A DNA stretch of 64,000 bases from Fictibacillus solisalsi (GTDB lineage: Bacteria > Bacillota > Bacilli > Bacillales > Fictibacillaceae): positions 3,183,057 to 3,247,056 of the forward strand of contig NZ_FNHW01000001.1 in the NCBI RefSeq assembly GCF_900103485.1, read 5' to 3'. Numbering within the stretch: the stretch's first letter is position 1; every line of letters starts with the position of its first letter. Made by a program: the position numbers and the translations under genes. The notes under the pieces are model-generated. The model did no database searches. It was not told the DNA's origin and worked only from the letters and a program-made list of their open reading frames with translations. Positions 53,726 through 62,712 of the stretch are shown here, piece after piece.

Positions 53726-54489
53726 CCCAACTTTTCCTCCTTTTTATTGATGATCGTGAGGAAGATCTCTTCCAATGAAGGCTGTTTTTCCACATATTCC
53801 ACTTTTGCAGGCGGGAATAGCTTTTTCAGTTCCTGGAGCGTACCGCTGGCAATCACCCTGCCCTCATGCAGAATGGCAATTTGATCGGCAAGCTGTTCCG
53901 CCTCCTCCAAGTACTGGGTGGTCAGGAATACCGTCGTCCCACTGTCAGCCAGTTCTTTGACGACCTTCCAAACCTCGATCCGCGCTTCGGGGTCCAGCCC
54001 GGTCGTCGGTTCGTCGAGGAAAATAATCTGCGGTTTGCCAATAAGGCTCATCGCAATGTCGAGCCTGCGGCGCATGCCGCCTGAATAAGTAGACGCCCTC
54101 CGGTCAGCGGCATCGGCCAAACCGAAGCGTTCCAGCAGTTCATCCGCCACTTGGCGAGGTTGTTTAAGATGCCGCAGTTTGGCCATCATGATCAGATTTT
54201 CCCGCCCGGTCAACACCTCATCCACGGCGGCGAATTGCCCGGTCAGGCTGATCGATTGCCTTACATTTTCAGGGTCTGATACAACATCGAAACTGTTTAT
54301 GGAAGCCGTTCCGCTATCCGGTTTAAACAGCGTAGACAGAATTCTGACAATGGTCGTCTTGCCCGCTCCATTGGAGCCAAGCAGGGCGAAAATACTGCCC
54401 TTTTCCACCTCAAAATCTACACCCTTTAGGACCTGAAGCTTCTTATAGGACTTTTGCAAACCTTTTACCTGAATGGACGGGTTTTGCAT
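53722..54489 (-). CDS. ABC transporter ATP-binding protein (DrrA-like)
   Basis: 255 residues. Walker A LLGSNGAGKTTIVRIL, Q-loop LTGQFAAVDEVLTGRENL, signature YSGGMRRRLDIAMSL, Walker B IIFLDEPTTGLDPEARIEVW and H-loop TTQYLEEAEQLAD. DrrA-type C-terminal extension present. Third gene of the padR operon. Confidence 0.94.
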   Translation of the reverse strand: MQNPSIQVKGLQKSYKKLQVLKGVDFEVEKGSIFALLGSNGAGKTTIVRILSTLFKPDSGTASINSFDVVSDPENVRQSISLTGQFAAVDEVLTGRENLIMMAKLRHLKQPRQVADELLERFGLADAADRRASTYSGGMRRRLDIAMSLIGKPQIIFLDEPTTGLDPEARIEVWKVVKELADSGTTVFLTTQYLEEAEQLADQIAILHEGRVIASGTLQELKKLFPPAKVEYVEKQPSLEEIFLTIINKKEEKLG

Positions 54490-54514
54490 ATTCTTCTCCT
54501 CCTCTTCTAATCCT

Positions 54515-55378
54515 TTAAATAACCGTTACCTTGGATAAATCAGCTTCCAGTCCTTTAAGCGCGGCATAGGTCAGTTTATCCATTCGTGCATCGTCAAAGC
54601 AGATCGTCTTGATGGCACGGTAAAATCTCTTGGACAAAGCCGGTCCTTTGAAGGATACATTCTTGAGGGTTGCGCCTTTAAACGTAACATCTTTCAGCCC
54701 GGCCTTATCAAATTTGACGCCGATAAAGGTTTGATGATCCAGATTCAATCCTTCCAATGAAGAATTGGTGAAATCTACGCCGTCAAAGGTACAATTTTCA
54801 AAGGTGGTTTTGCTAAGGTCGGTCATAGTCATCTTTACATCAGTCATGGTGATATCTCTGAATGTGACGCCGGCGAGCGACGACTTACTGAAGGTTGTGC
54901 GCACAAGGATGGAATGGTTGAAGCTTGAATTGGAAAGGTCTAAGGTGGAGAAGGTGCAGTCTGTCAGATTAGCGTTGTCGAAATTGGCTTCACGCACATC
55001 GCTTGATTTAAATGAGCTGCCGGTCAGGTCTGAGCTGGAAAAGTCGGAGCCGTGCAAGGAGCTTCCCGCAAATTTTCCTTTGTGTGCCGTAACCCCTGCA
55101 AAGTCACTATTTGTTAAGTCGCTTGAGCTGAGGTTGGTCAGCACCTGGCGCTCCAATGAGCGGGTGAGGTTGGCAACCTCCTGTACCGTTTGTTCGATAT
55201 CACCAATGCTGTCAATCGTCATCTCTAAGGCTGTTTCATCATCCTTGCCCTCTTTTTTCAGTTCGTTGAACCGCTCCTGCAGATCAGACAGCAGATCCGC
55301 CTGTAATTCATCCACACTTTTCACCCCGTTATAGGGTGCAAAAACGCCATTTACGTATTGATTTAATTTTTCGTTCAT
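54515..55378 (-). CDS. Pentapeptide-repeat protein with N-terminal permease-prefix-like helices
   Basis: 287 residues. Residues 1-75 are helical and resemble the prefix domain of PadR-linked permease operons (VNGVFAPYNGVKSVDELQADLLSDLQERFNEL). Residues about 80-265 are tandem A(D/N)LXX-like pentapeptides (SSDLTNSDFAGV, DSSDLTGSSFKSSDV-type runs) forming a beta-helix. Possible role in sensing or protecting the exporter; unknown. It lies between padR and the ABC genes in one operon. Confidence 0.85.
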   Translation of the reverse strand: MNEKLNQYVNGVFAPYNGVKSVDELQADLLSDLQERFNELKKEGKDDETALEMTIDSIGDIEQTVQEVANLTRSLERQVLTNLSSSDLTNSDFAGVTAHKGKFAGSSLHGSDFSSSDLTGSSFKSSDVREANFDNANLTDCTFSTLDLSNSSFNHSILVRTTFSKSSLAGVTFRDITMTDVKMTMTDLSKTTFENCTFDGVDFTNSSLEGLNLDHQTFIGVKFDKAGLKDVTFKGATLKNVSFKGPALSKRFYRAIKTICFDDARMDKLTYAALKGLEADLSKVTVI

Positions 55379-55391
55379 ACGTCACGTCTCC

Positions 55392-55721
55392 TTATAATAA
55401 TTTTTCTAATACTTGTTTTGCGTACTCCCAATTGCTTATGTTGCTGGCGTGAGTCGCTTTTCCCTTTTCGGTAATCTTAAAATACTTACGCCGTCCTCCC
55501 TGAGATCCATCGCCCCAGTACCACTCCACATCGCCGTCAGCTTCAAGCCGGCGAAGGCTGGAGTACATCGTGGCTTCCTTTAACTCATAATTGCCGTCCG
55601 ACCTTTCAGCAATCAACTTCACAATTTCGTACCCATAACGATCCGCTTCGGACAGAAGCCGTAAAATCATCGTATCGGTATGGCCGCGCAGCAGGTCGGA
55701 TGTGATTTTGTTCTCGCTCAT
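55392..55721 (-). CDS. PadR-family transcriptional regulator
   Basis: 109 residues with the winged-helix PadR domain: DLLRGHTDTMILRLLSEADRYGYEIVKLI, ATMYSSLRRLEADGDV and GGRRKYFKITEKGK. It probably represses its own operon (padR, pentapeptide, ABC ATPase, permease) until an exported compound binds. TGCATTATGCA (55738-55748) spans its -10 region and may be the operator. Confidence 0.92.
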   Translation of the reverse strand: MSENKITSDLLRGHTDTMILRLLSEADRYGYEIVKLIAERSDGNYELKEATMYSSLRRLEADGDVEWYWGDGSQGGRRKYFKITEKGKATHASNISNWEYAKQVLEKLL

Positions 55722-55741
55722 AAAATTACCTCCATATCTGC

Positions 55742-55770
55742 ATTATGCAATGAAGTACTGTGACTGTCAA
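55742..55770 (-). promoter_or_regulatory. Sigma-A promoter of the padR operon
   Basis: Minus strand: TTGACA (55770-55765), 17-base spacer, CATAAT (55747-55742), 21 bases before the padR ATG. Confidence 0.85.
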
Positions 55771-55869
55771 GGTAATATTATAATTTATATACTATGGATG
55801 AGAAAATAATACGTGCATATATTTACCACCTACTTTAAAAATCAGCAACAGCCGTGGTTTTGGACCATA

Positions 55870-55919
55870 AAAAAAGCCTCTACCCTCTCCTCATTGGAGT
55901 ATCAGGTAGAGGCTTTTTT
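55870..55919. terminator. Strong hairpin in the gap before the coiled-coil gene
   Basis: AAAAAAGCCTCTACC and GGTAGAGGCTTTTTT pair over about 15 bp around a 20-base loop. It lies in a roughly 320-base gap (55722-56043) that has no gene between two divergent genes, so what it terminates is unclear; possibly an insulator or a small transcript. Confidence 0.75.
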
Positions 55920-56043
55920 GTTTTTGCAAATGATGTTCCTTTAGGAATAAGTCCTAAATTATGTAAAAAGACGATAGTATAACATAGGTACATCATACCT
56001 ATTCTTCAGCAAAGAAAATAATTGCTAATCGGGAGGTCGTTAC

Positions 56044-56826
56044 ATGGAATTGGAACGAGCGAAACCTCAATCAAAGTGGACGAAAGCAGTAAAAGTCGCG
56101 GGGATTATTGCTGGGGCAATTATTATTCTGCTGATCGGTGTGGTTTGGGGATCATGGGGAGCAAAAGTATCCCTGAATGAGCGCAAGCTGGATTCCATTG
56201 CCCTTGAAAAACAGATCGACAAACAGAAGAATGAGTCCGAGAAATTACAAGGCGAGTTAGATGCTCTGAAAAAGGACATTTCATCAAAGCAAGAGGAAAA
56301 GGATAAAGTGGCTGCCCTTATAGCTAGCCGGGAGCAAGTGGAGAATGAACTAAAGAATACAAAAGACCAGCTGAAAGACACCAAAGGAACGTTGGACACT
56401 GAATTAAAAAATGGCCGCGGTAAACTTGAGCAGCAGCTTAAAGACGCTCGTACGAAAGCGGATGAAAAGATATCAAGCATTAACAGCGAAATGGATGACG
56501 TAAAAGCCAAGTTAAAAGATCTGCAATCCGAACTAAAGAGCAAAAAAAGTGAACTAGCTTCATTAACTGGGCAGGTGCAAAAAGCGAAAGGCGCACCAAA
56601 AATTCTTCAGGCTGGTAAATATACTGTAGGAAAAGACCTCCCGGCTGGCCGCTATTTGGCGACACCAGTAGGATCCGGAAGCAACTTTGTGGTATGGGAT
56701 TATGGCGGCGGCTTAGAAGTGAATACGATTCTAGGCAGCAACGGAAACCCATCTTATACATTCGAAGCCGATGAGGACTATACGATTCAAACCGAAGCCA
56801 CCGTGAAGTTAACACCGATTCGATAA
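56044..56826 (+). CDS. Membrane-anchored coiled-coil protein
   Basis: 260 residues: one membrane segment (about 17-38), a long coiled coil (about 45-175, many KDQLKDTKGTLDTELK-like heptads) and a C-terminal beta domain (about 185-260; GKYTVGKDLPAGRYLATPVG, GSNFVVWDYGGGLEVNTILG). The C-domain occurs in several Bacillus surface proteins of unknown function. GGGAGGTCG precedes the ATG. It is probably anchored with the coiled coil outside. Confidence 0.8.
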   Translation: MELERAKPQSKWTKAVKVAGIIAGAIIILLIGVVWGSWGAKVSLNERKLDSIALEKQIDKQKNESEKLQGELDALKKDISSKQEEKDKVAALIASREQVENELKNTKDQLKDTKGTLDTELKNGRGKLEQQLKDARTKADEKISSINSEMDDVKAKLKDLQSELKSKKSELASLTGQVQKAKGAPKILQAGKYTVGKDLPAGRYLATPVGSGSNFVVWDYGGGLEVNTILGSNGNPSYTFEADEDYTIQTEATVKLTPIR

Positions 56827-56965
56827 CCTCTGACTAAAAGAAGATATTAACTGAAAACAATCCAACGATGCAAATCCCGTATAACGACGAGGCTAAAAGT
56901 TTGTTGCTTTATTATAACGGAAAAAGATTGTAGCGAAATTTATCGAAATCCAATAGGCATTAACC
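56827..56965. other. First part of a gene-free gap
   Basis: The gap from 56827 to 57345 has no supported gene. This part contains copy 2 of the 22-bp motif (56896-56917). The next features are the repeat array and two hairpins. Confidence 0.4.
56896..56917. repeat. Dispersed 22-bp intergenic motif, copy 2
   Basis: Matches 5048-5069 with three mismatches around TTGTTGCTTTA. Confidence 0.4.
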
Positions 56966-57070
56966 ATTTGAGAATAAAAGAGGACTTTTTGAGAGTAAAT
57001 AAATGGTTTTTGAGAATAAGTCGTATATTTTTGAGAATAAAAGAGCTGATTTCAAGAGTAAGTTAAATTG
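56966..57070. repeat. Five tandem 21-bp repeats
   Basis: Units begin at 56966, 56987, 57008, 57029 and 57050, each exactly 21 bases. The conserved head is TTTGAGAATAA (variants TTTGAGAGTAA and TTCAAGAGTAA), and the last 7 to 9 bases vary. The period equals two helical turns, so all heads face one side of the DNA. It also fits seven codons (FENK-type heptads), but a TAA interrupts that frame. Function unknown. Confidence 0.85.
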
Positions 57071-57093
57071 TGGAAGCGAAAAAACCGCTCAAA

Positions 57094-57125
57094 AAGAAGA
57101 GTGCAGGTCAATCTGCACTCTTCTT
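57094..57125. terminator. Hairpin terminator after the repeat array
   Basis: AAGAAGAGTGCAG and CTGCACTCTTCTT, a perfect 13-bp stem with a 6-base loop. Partly U-rich on both strands. Confidence 0.7.
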
Positions 57126-57311
57126 CTGTTCTTTCCCGCCACAACAGAACGACTATGCAGCCATAAATGATAAGATTTTACCTTTTATGCCGTCAACGCT
57201 GGTGAAAAGTATGTATGTTCATTTTTTTGCTTTTGATTTCGAAGAGTTCCATTCTAACCCCCTCCATTCTTCTCTATGTGCTGTTCATTACAATTTTAAC
57301 GCAAATTGTAA

Positions 57312-57343
57312 AAGGAACAGCCCTGATCAGCGGGCTGTTCCTT
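57312..57343 (-). terminator. Terminator of the mannoside operon
   Basis: AAGGAACAGCCC and GGGCTGTTCCTT pair over 12 bp; on the minus strand TTTTACAATTT follows. It lies directly after the GH130 gene. Confidence 0.85.
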
Positions 57344-57345
57344 CC

Positions 57346-58416
57346 TTATGCTTCAACTAATGATACTAATGATTCCAAAATCTCATTCAAACTCAATTCC
57401 GCACATGCCATCGATGTATCTGACACGCCGTAGTACATTCTCACCGTATCCCCATCAACCAGCGCTCCACATGAGAATACGACATTCCCGAAGAAGCCGT
57501 TCACTTCATAGTCTGCTTCAGGCTCGAGAATCGGAGTTTCCGAGCGGGCAATAACCTTGGTCGGATCGTTCAGATCAAGGAGTACAGCGCCCATGCAGTA
57601 GCGGTTGTCCTTGCTGGCGCCGTGGTAGAGTTCCAGCCAGCCTTTATCCGTCTTGATCGGCACAGCTCCCCCGCCGATGCGGCCGTCGTCCCACATGCCG
57701 TCGCGCAGTCCGAGTAAATATTTATGATTTCCCCAATGAAGCAGGTCCGGAGATTCTCCAATCCAGATTTCCGGCGCGCCCGTGCTTTTTGGCACCGGGC
57801 GGTGAAGCGCGTAATATTTGCCGTTCACTTTTTCCGGGAAGATCAGTACGTCCTTGTTTTCCGGCGCAAAGATCATGCCGTGATGTTCGATGCTTTGAAA
57901 GTCTTTTGTCGAAATCATCGACTCTCCCACACCAACCGGTGAAACGGCACTGAAATAGATATAGTACGTATCTCCGATCTGTGTGATGCGCGGGTCCTCG
58001 ATGCCAAACGACTCGAGCTCGTTCGTTGGATAGTAGAATGGCTCGGGATCGATCGTAAAGTTACGGCCGTCCTTGCTTCGGGCAATCCTCAAGTAGGACA
58101 GGGACGTAAGATACGCGAACCGGCTCAGGTCCCCGCTTTTCCGGATCGTCCGCGGGTCGTCAAAGTCGTAGTGCCCATCAGATGGATCGAACTCAAGAAT
58201 TTCAAGTTCATTCTTTTCTGTGTTAAAAACAGGCGCCTTCACAACAGCAGGATCGTCACTTAACGGCCGCTCTGCCACTCGAAGCAGCATGATGACTTCA
58301 TCCTTGTATTGGGCGATTCCTGCGTTAAATGCACCGATCACTTCAAAATCATCTCGGTGAGGTTTAACATCACCAGGTGTTACTAAGGGATTCTCTTCAT
58401 ATCGATATACGTTCAT
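57346..58416 (-). CDS. GH130-family beta-mannoside phosphorylase/mannosidase
   Basis: 356 residues with the five-bladed propeller of GH130: EVIGAFNAGIAQYKDEVIMLLRVAER, SFGIEDPRITQIGDTYYIYFSA, HHGMIFAPENKDVLIFPEKVNGKYYALHRP and GAPPIK-type GGAVPIKTDKGWLELYHGAS. It cleaves beta-mannosides, often by phosphorolysis, in the cytoplasm. No signal peptide. Last gene of the ABC operon; AAGGAG precedes the ATG. Confidence 0.92.
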   Translation of the reverse strand: MNVYRYEENPLVTPGDVKPHRDDFEVIGAFNAGIAQYKDEVIMLLRVAERPLSDDPAVVKAPVFNTEKNELEILEFDPSDGHYDFDDPRTIRKSGDLSRFAYLTSLSYLRIARSKDGRNFTIDPEPFYYPTNELESFGIEDPRITQIGDTYYIYFSAVSPVGVGESMISTKDFQSIEHHGMIFAPENKDVLIFPEKVNGKYYALHRPVPKSTGAPEIWIGESPDLLHWGNHKYLLGLRDGMWDDGRIGGGAVPIKTDKGWLELYHGASKDNRYCMGAVLLDLNDPTKVIARSETPILEPEADYEVNGFFGNVVFSCGALVDGDTVRMYYGVSDTSMACAELSLNEILESLVSLVEA

Positions 58417-58428
58417 ACTGCAGTCTCC

Positions 58429-59370
58429 TTATCTCTCATAGGGTAGGAACGGATCTTGAATCGTCAGTTTATGGGCCTCGGCGTCCGAGATCCCGGCATA
58501 CAAATCGGCTGTTCCGTCTTCTTTTCGTACCAATCCGCCACTGAACACCACATCGACCAGGTCGGGACGCTTCGTTTCTCCCGGCAAAAAGTCATTTCGT
58601 ACAGCGATGAGCTCGATGTCTGAATGCTCACCGGTTTTCGGATCCACAATAAAGCGCATCGGATAGTAATGGCGGTCGCCCTGTTCATCAAAGCTTGCGA
58701 TATGGCCGAGCACACCAATCCGCCCGCTGGAGAGGACATGAAGCTCGTTCGCCCCTCCCCACTCGTCGTCAATGAACTGATTTTGGAGCAATGGCGCATT
58801 GTCGATCACTTCCATGCTCAAATCATTAAGTGAAGGAACAGTCGTAAACCCGATCTTCCCTCTTCCGCCTTTTTCGCCCTGCGGCCGTGTAAAAATCGCA
58901 ATCGAACCATTAAGCAGCTCCGCGATCCGAAGATCCTTCATGCCGTCCGGCCCCTTGAAAAACTCCTTCAGGTCCTTGATTCTGCTGCCTTTATAAAAAA
59001 CGGTGCGCCAGCCAAGGGCGTTTTCAATGGCAGGATGAGGAAAGGTCTGCACGCCGCCGAGAACAAGCTCGCCTGCGATATGGGTAAAAAACGGATCCTG
59101 CAGCTTCAGGACCGGTGCTCCCTCTCTTGGCACCCATGTATCTCCTGATTGGATGAAGAAATGAACCTCGGACTGCTCGCTGTCACGGGCTTCCACCCGT
59201 CCGGCGATCACGAGCTGGCCGTCATCTTCAAATGGTGCTGTGATGTTGTAGACGTCATGGTTTCCCACGCCTTCAAACGTCAGCTTTTCCGGCAGACCCG
59301 GCTTGTCCTTTTTTTTGTATTGGTTCAGCAGCCCGCTGCACGTTTTCACATCGGTTTTCGTTAATTTCAA
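58429..59370 (-). CDS. DUF1861-family propeller protein
   Basis: 313 residues: KLTFEGVGNHDVYNITAPFEDDGQLVIAGRVEARDSE, FKGPDGMKDLRIAELLNGSIAIFTRP and DVVFSGGLVRKEDGTADLYAGISDAEAH are typical of DUF1861, which resembles GH130/GH43 propellers and is found beside mannoside genes. The activity is not established; a glycosidase or phosphorylase partner is likely. I chose TTG 59370, as GTG 59379 overlaps the ribosome site AAGGAAGGTG. Confidence 0.87.
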   Translation of the reverse strand: MKLTKTDVKTCSGLLNQYKKKDKPGLPEKLTFEGVGNHDVYNITAPFEDDGQLVIAGRVEARDSEQSEVHFFIQSGDTWVPREGAPVLKLQDPFFTHIAGELVLGGVQTFPHPAIENALGWRTVFYKGSRIKDLKEFFKGPDGMKDLRIAELLNGSIAIFTRPQGEKGGRGKIGFTTVPSLNDLSMEVIDNAPLLQNQFIDDEWGGANELHVLSSGRIGVLGHIASFDEQGDRHYYPMRFIVDPKTGEHSDIELIAVRNDFLPGETKRPDLVDVVFSGGLVRKEDGTADLYAGISDAEAHKLTIQDPFLPYER

Positions 59371-59384
59371 AGGGTTCACCTTCC

Positions 59385-60215
59385 TTATTTCAGTGTAAAT
59401 TGCATACCTTCCTTAAACTGCTTGGCAAAGAACAAGAACAGAATGATAATCGGCACGGTCAGGATCACGGATGCCGCATACATCGGTCCCGGATAGCCGC
59501 CGTACGGACCAAACATTTGTGATAAAAGAACGTTCAGCGTCAGCATGTTGTCACTTTTGACGACAATCATATCCCACAGGAGCTCGGTCCAGCGTTCCAT
59601 GAACAAGAACAGGAAAACGACGATCGTGATGGATTTGGACATCGGCAGAATGATTCGGAAAATGATCTGCCAATCGGAGGCCCCGTCCAGTTTTGCCGCT
59701 TCAATAAAGGTATCGGGAATGGCCCGGAAGAAGTTCGTATACATGAAGACGGCCCACAAGCTCAATGCTTTTGGAAGAATCATCCCCCAGTAGGAATCAT
59801 ACATACCCAGCCGCTGGATGATCAGAAACGTCGGCACAAGCAGAATGATCGCCGGGAAAAACATCTGAAACAGGATGGCGTTGTTCAAAAAGTTACGGCC
59901 GCGGAACTGCAGCTTGGCAAGCGCATAAGCAACGACCACACCTGTAACCATCATTAAAACGGTTGAACCGGTCGATACGATCAGGCTGTTGAAGAAGGCC
60001 CGGATCCACGGACGCGGTTCGGCGGACTGCCCGCCGCTCAAGAGCCATTCATACGAATGAAGCGTGAAGCTCGTCGGGATCAGCTTGCGGTCCACCTGGC
60101 TCCAGTCCGCAAAGGAGTTGAGCACCATGTACAGGTACGGAAACACCATAATCAATAGCAGAAGGAACGCGATTATATAGCGGATGGTGAGTGATTTTTT
60201 CTTATGTCCAGCCAT
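59385..60215 (-). CDS. Carbohydrate ABC transporter permease (MalG-like)
   Basis: 276 residues, six membrane segments, with the ATPase-contact EAA loop EAAKLDGASDWQIIFRIILP. It forms the importer with the permease and binding protein encoded upstream. Overlaps the first permease gene by 14 bases. No ATPase gene is in the operon, so a shared MsmX-type ATPase is expected. Confidence 0.94.
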   Translation of the reverse strand: MAGHKKKSLTIRYIIAFLLLLIMVFPYLYMVLNSFADWSQVDRKLIPTSFTLHSYEWLLSGGQSAEPRPWIRAFFNSLIVSTGSTVLMMVTGVVVAYALAKLQFRGRNFLNNAILFQMFFPAIILLVPTFLIIQRLGMYDSYWGMILPKALSLWAVFMYTNFFRAIPDTFIEAAKLDGASDWQIIFRIILPMSKSITIVVFLFLFMERWTELLWDMIVVKSDNMLTLNVLLSQMFGPYGGYPGPMYAASVILTVPIIILFLFFAKQFKEGMQFTLK

Positions 60216-61083
60216 TTCGTTTCCCCCACATTTCCAAGAATTTTCGAATGATAAAAATCGAGATGAACGTCACGACCGATGCGATCAAGGCAACGGCAGA
60301 AGCATAGCCGGCGGACAGGTTCTGGAATGCCTGCTTGTAGATTTCCATCTGCCACGTGTTGGTCCCAAAGTTCGGTCCACCGCCTGTCAGCTGGTACACC
60401 TCGGTAAAAATCCCGAAGGTTACGCCAATCGAAAGAATCAAGGTCGTGAACAATGCTGGATACAATAGCGGCAGGGTAATTTTCCAAAAGCGCTGCCAGC
60501 CGTTAACACCGTCAATGGCAGCTGCTTCGTAAATTTCCTGGTTAATCGATTCAAAGCCGGACGTTAAGATGAGCGCGTAATAACCGGTAAATTTCCAGGC
60601 GATAATGACCGCGACAAGAAGCAAGGCGGACAATGGTGTGCCGAGCCAGTTGATGTCAAGTCCGAACTGCCCTCTTAGGAAAGTGTTCACCGGGCTGTTG
60701 TAGGAAAGAAATCCTTTCACGATAAAGGACGATACAACGCCTGATGCAAGATACGGCAGGAAGAAGCCGATCAGGAACAATCCTTTAAAGCGCGGCAGGC
60801 CGTGTACGACAAGCGCGACGATCAAGGATGAGGCGATTACCATCGGAACAAAGACGATCATGAATTTGAACGTAACGAAAAAGGCCGCATGAACGCCTGG
60901 GCTTTTCAGTGCTTTGATGAAGTTATCTATCCCAACATGATGAAAAACGGGAGCGATCAGGTTCCAGTCGGTGATCGAGAGATAAAACGACCAGCCGAGC
61001 GGGATGAGAAAGAAAATCAGCCCGTATAAAAGGTAAGGACTGGCAAATAGCCAGCCCATTCCGTTGTTATTTTTGGCTCTCAT
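60202..61083 (-). CDS. Carbohydrate ABC transporter permease (MalF-like)
   Basis: 293 residues, six membrane segments, EAA loop EAAAIDGVNGWQRFWKITLPLL. Its ATG overlaps the TAA of the binding-protein gene by one base, so translation is coupled. Confidence 0.94.
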   Translation of the reverse strand: MRAKNNNGMGWLFASPYLLYGLIFFLIPLGWSFYLSITDWNLIAPVFHHVGIDNFIKALKSPGVHAAFFVTFKFMIVFVPMVIASSLIVALVVHGLPRFKGLFLIGFFLPYLASGVVSSFIVKGFLSYNSPVNTFLRGQFGLDINWLGTPLSALLLVAVIIAWKFTGYYALILTSGFESINQEIYEAAAIDGVNGWQRFWKITLPLLYPALFTTLILSIGVTFGIFTEVYQLTGGGPNFGTNTWQMEIYKQAFQNLSAGYASAVALIASVVTFISIFIIRKFLEMWGKRNGWT

Positions 61084-62408
61084 TACTTGAGATCCCCCTC
61101 AATGGCCTCTTTCATCTTTTCCCAGCCTTTCTTCGGCTGTACTTCTCCTTTTACGACTGGGTTCACGGCATATTGGCCAATGTACGTTTGAAGCTCATTG
61201 TATTTCGCATTATCAATGGACGGCACTGCGTTCGGAATGGCTTCGGCATATGGCTTCAGCGCAGGATTCTTCTCATAGATCACTTTGAACGCGTCGTTCG
61301 TTGCCAAATCGTCACGTGCTGGCGGAAGGTTCGTTTTCTCCATCCACTTCACGTCATTTTCAGGTTTTGAGTACACCCACTTGATGAATTCCATCGCTGC
61401 TTTTTTCTCATTTTCAGGAGCGGAGGAATAGATGACAAGACCTTTTGTATCCGCAAACGTAGACACATTTTTTGTATCCGTGCCATCCGGAACCGGTGGC
61501 GTAGAAAATGCAAAGGTTTCATTGTATTTCATTTCAGGGAACTTCTCTTCCCAGTATTGAAGGGTCCATGGTCCGATGTCGGTAAAAATGCCAAGACCTG
61601 TTTCAAACGGATCCTTGGATTGCTTGGTCAGGATTCCTTTTTCCTTGCGGATGTTGTCCATAAAGTTCAGCACATCCACACCGGCTTTGTCATCCGCAAC
61701 CAGCTTGTTTCCTTCAATGAACTTGTTGCCGCCAGATGCTGCGTCATACAGCATGAAGAAGTCAAACCAGCGCTTCCATGCGGTTGGATCAGCAAGATCA
61801 GGCTTTGCCCACAAATATTTGTCCGGGTATTTCGCTTTCAGTTTCTTGGTTACATCAAGCACTTCACTGTATGTTTTTGGCGGCTCGTTAACCCCCAGCT
61901 TTTTCAGGATATCAAGTCTCCAGCCAAACAGCATCGCGTTGGAGTAGATCGGCAATACGTACTGGTTGCCGTCAGAGAACTTCCAGCCTTTGATCGTGTT
62001 GCTCATATTACGGGACTTCAGGATATCGTCGTACCCTGCCATCTTGTTCAGCGGCTCGATCGCCTTACTTTCTGCCAGCTGTGCGGCAAATCCGCGGTTA
62101 ATGTTTTCCGACATGGTTGGCGCTTCCTTACCCGCGATGGCGGACTGGATGCTTGCTTCGGATGTTGGGCTTTCCTTGATCGGGCTCACCTTGATCTTGA
62201 TTTTCGGGTGATCCTTTTCAAACGCTTTAGCAGTTTCCTTCCAGTAGGCTTGCTGCGGCGGGTTTGGCGCAGCCCAGAATTCAATCGTGGTCGTTCCGTT
62301 CTTGGACGTCGAATCCTCGCTCGCCGGGTTTCCGGTTGAACAGCCCGCAAGTGAACCAGCCAATACTGACGCTCCAAGCAAAAGTGATGCTGCCTTTTTC
62401 ATTTTCAT
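61083..62408 (-). CDS. ABC sugar-binding lipoprotein
   Basis: 441 residues. The lipoprotein signal MKMKKAASLLLGASVLAGSL ends in LAGC, which should be lipid-modified at Cys. The mature part has family 1 solute-binding features (TTIEFWAAPNPPQQAYWKETAKAFEKDHP). It captures the sugar outside. The ATG at 62408 follows GGGGGA; the longer frame to 62447 would run through the operator at 62433. Confidence 0.93.
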   Translation of the reverse strand: MKMKKAASLLLGASVLAGSLAGCSTGNPASEDSTSKNGTTTIEFWAAPNPPQQAYWKETAKAFEKDHPKIKIKVSPIKESPTSEASIQSAIAGKEAPTMSENINRGFAAQLAESKAIEPLNKMAGYDDILKSRNMSNTIKGWKFSDGNQYVLPIYSNAMLFGWRLDILKKLGVNEPPKTYSEVLDVTKKLKAKYPDKYLWAKPDLADPTAWKRWFDFFMLYDAASGGNKFIEGNKLVADDKAGVDVLNFMDNIRKEKGILTKQSKDPFETGLGIFTDIGPWTLQYWEEKFPEMKYNETFAFSTPPVPDGTDTKNVSTFADTKGLVIYSSAPENEKKAAMEFIKWVYSKPENDVKWMEKTNLPPARDDLATNDAFKVIYEKNPALKPYAEAIPNAVPSIDNAKYNELQTYIGQYAVNPVVKGEVQPKKGWEKMKEAIEGDLK

Positions 62409-62432
62409 CACAATATCCCCCAATACGTTTTT

Positions 62433-62446
62433 TGATAGCGCTATCA
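62433..62446. promoter_or_regulatory. LacI-type operator of the ABC operon
   Basis: TGATAGCGCTATCA is a perfect 14-bp palindrome with the central CG usual for LacI-family operators, 25 bases before the binding-protein start codon. Confidence 0.75.
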
Positions 62447-62656
62447 TTCAATGGTAGAAAAAAATCCAGCGCCTTTCCTCTTCCTTGCTGGAAAACATTA
62501 CATTTTATCCTATTTGTCACTTTGTAATGTGATTATTAACCTTACAATTACAGTTTTACATGATTACAAAAGTTCTGTCAACTTTTTTTCACGTGAGTCT
62601 TATGGATGATTTTTATGAATAGTTGTTTACCAGTTTCTCTAATTAGGTTATGATTA

Positions 62657-62674
62657 TTTTGTAACGTGACAAAA
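62657..62674. promoter_or_regulatory. Second operator candidate before the LacI-type gene
   Basis: TTTTGTAACGTGACAAAA is an 18-bp palindrome apart from one non-complementary pair, with a central CG. TTTGTAATGTGA at 62521-62532 resembles its left half. Probably auto-regulatory. Confidence 0.55.
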
Positions 62675-62712
62675 TTACGATTGTCATTATCCATTGAAAG
62701 GTTTGAGACCCT

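Noticed and set aside
54765-55334. 189-residue plus-strand frame
   Set aside because: It mirrors the pentapeptide repeats on the other strand; the regular repeat pattern creates a stop-free shadow.
56966-57070. CRISPR array or coding repeat
   Set aside because: Unit length is only 21 bases with no spacers of independent sequence, and the heptad reading frame is broken by TAA.
57070-57360. 96-residue plus-strand frame
   Set aside because: It runs through two terminator hairpins and has no ribosome site or recognisable sequence.
61557-62339. 260-residue plus-strand frame
   Set aside because: It is antisense to the well-supported binding-protein gene and has no family features or ribosome site.
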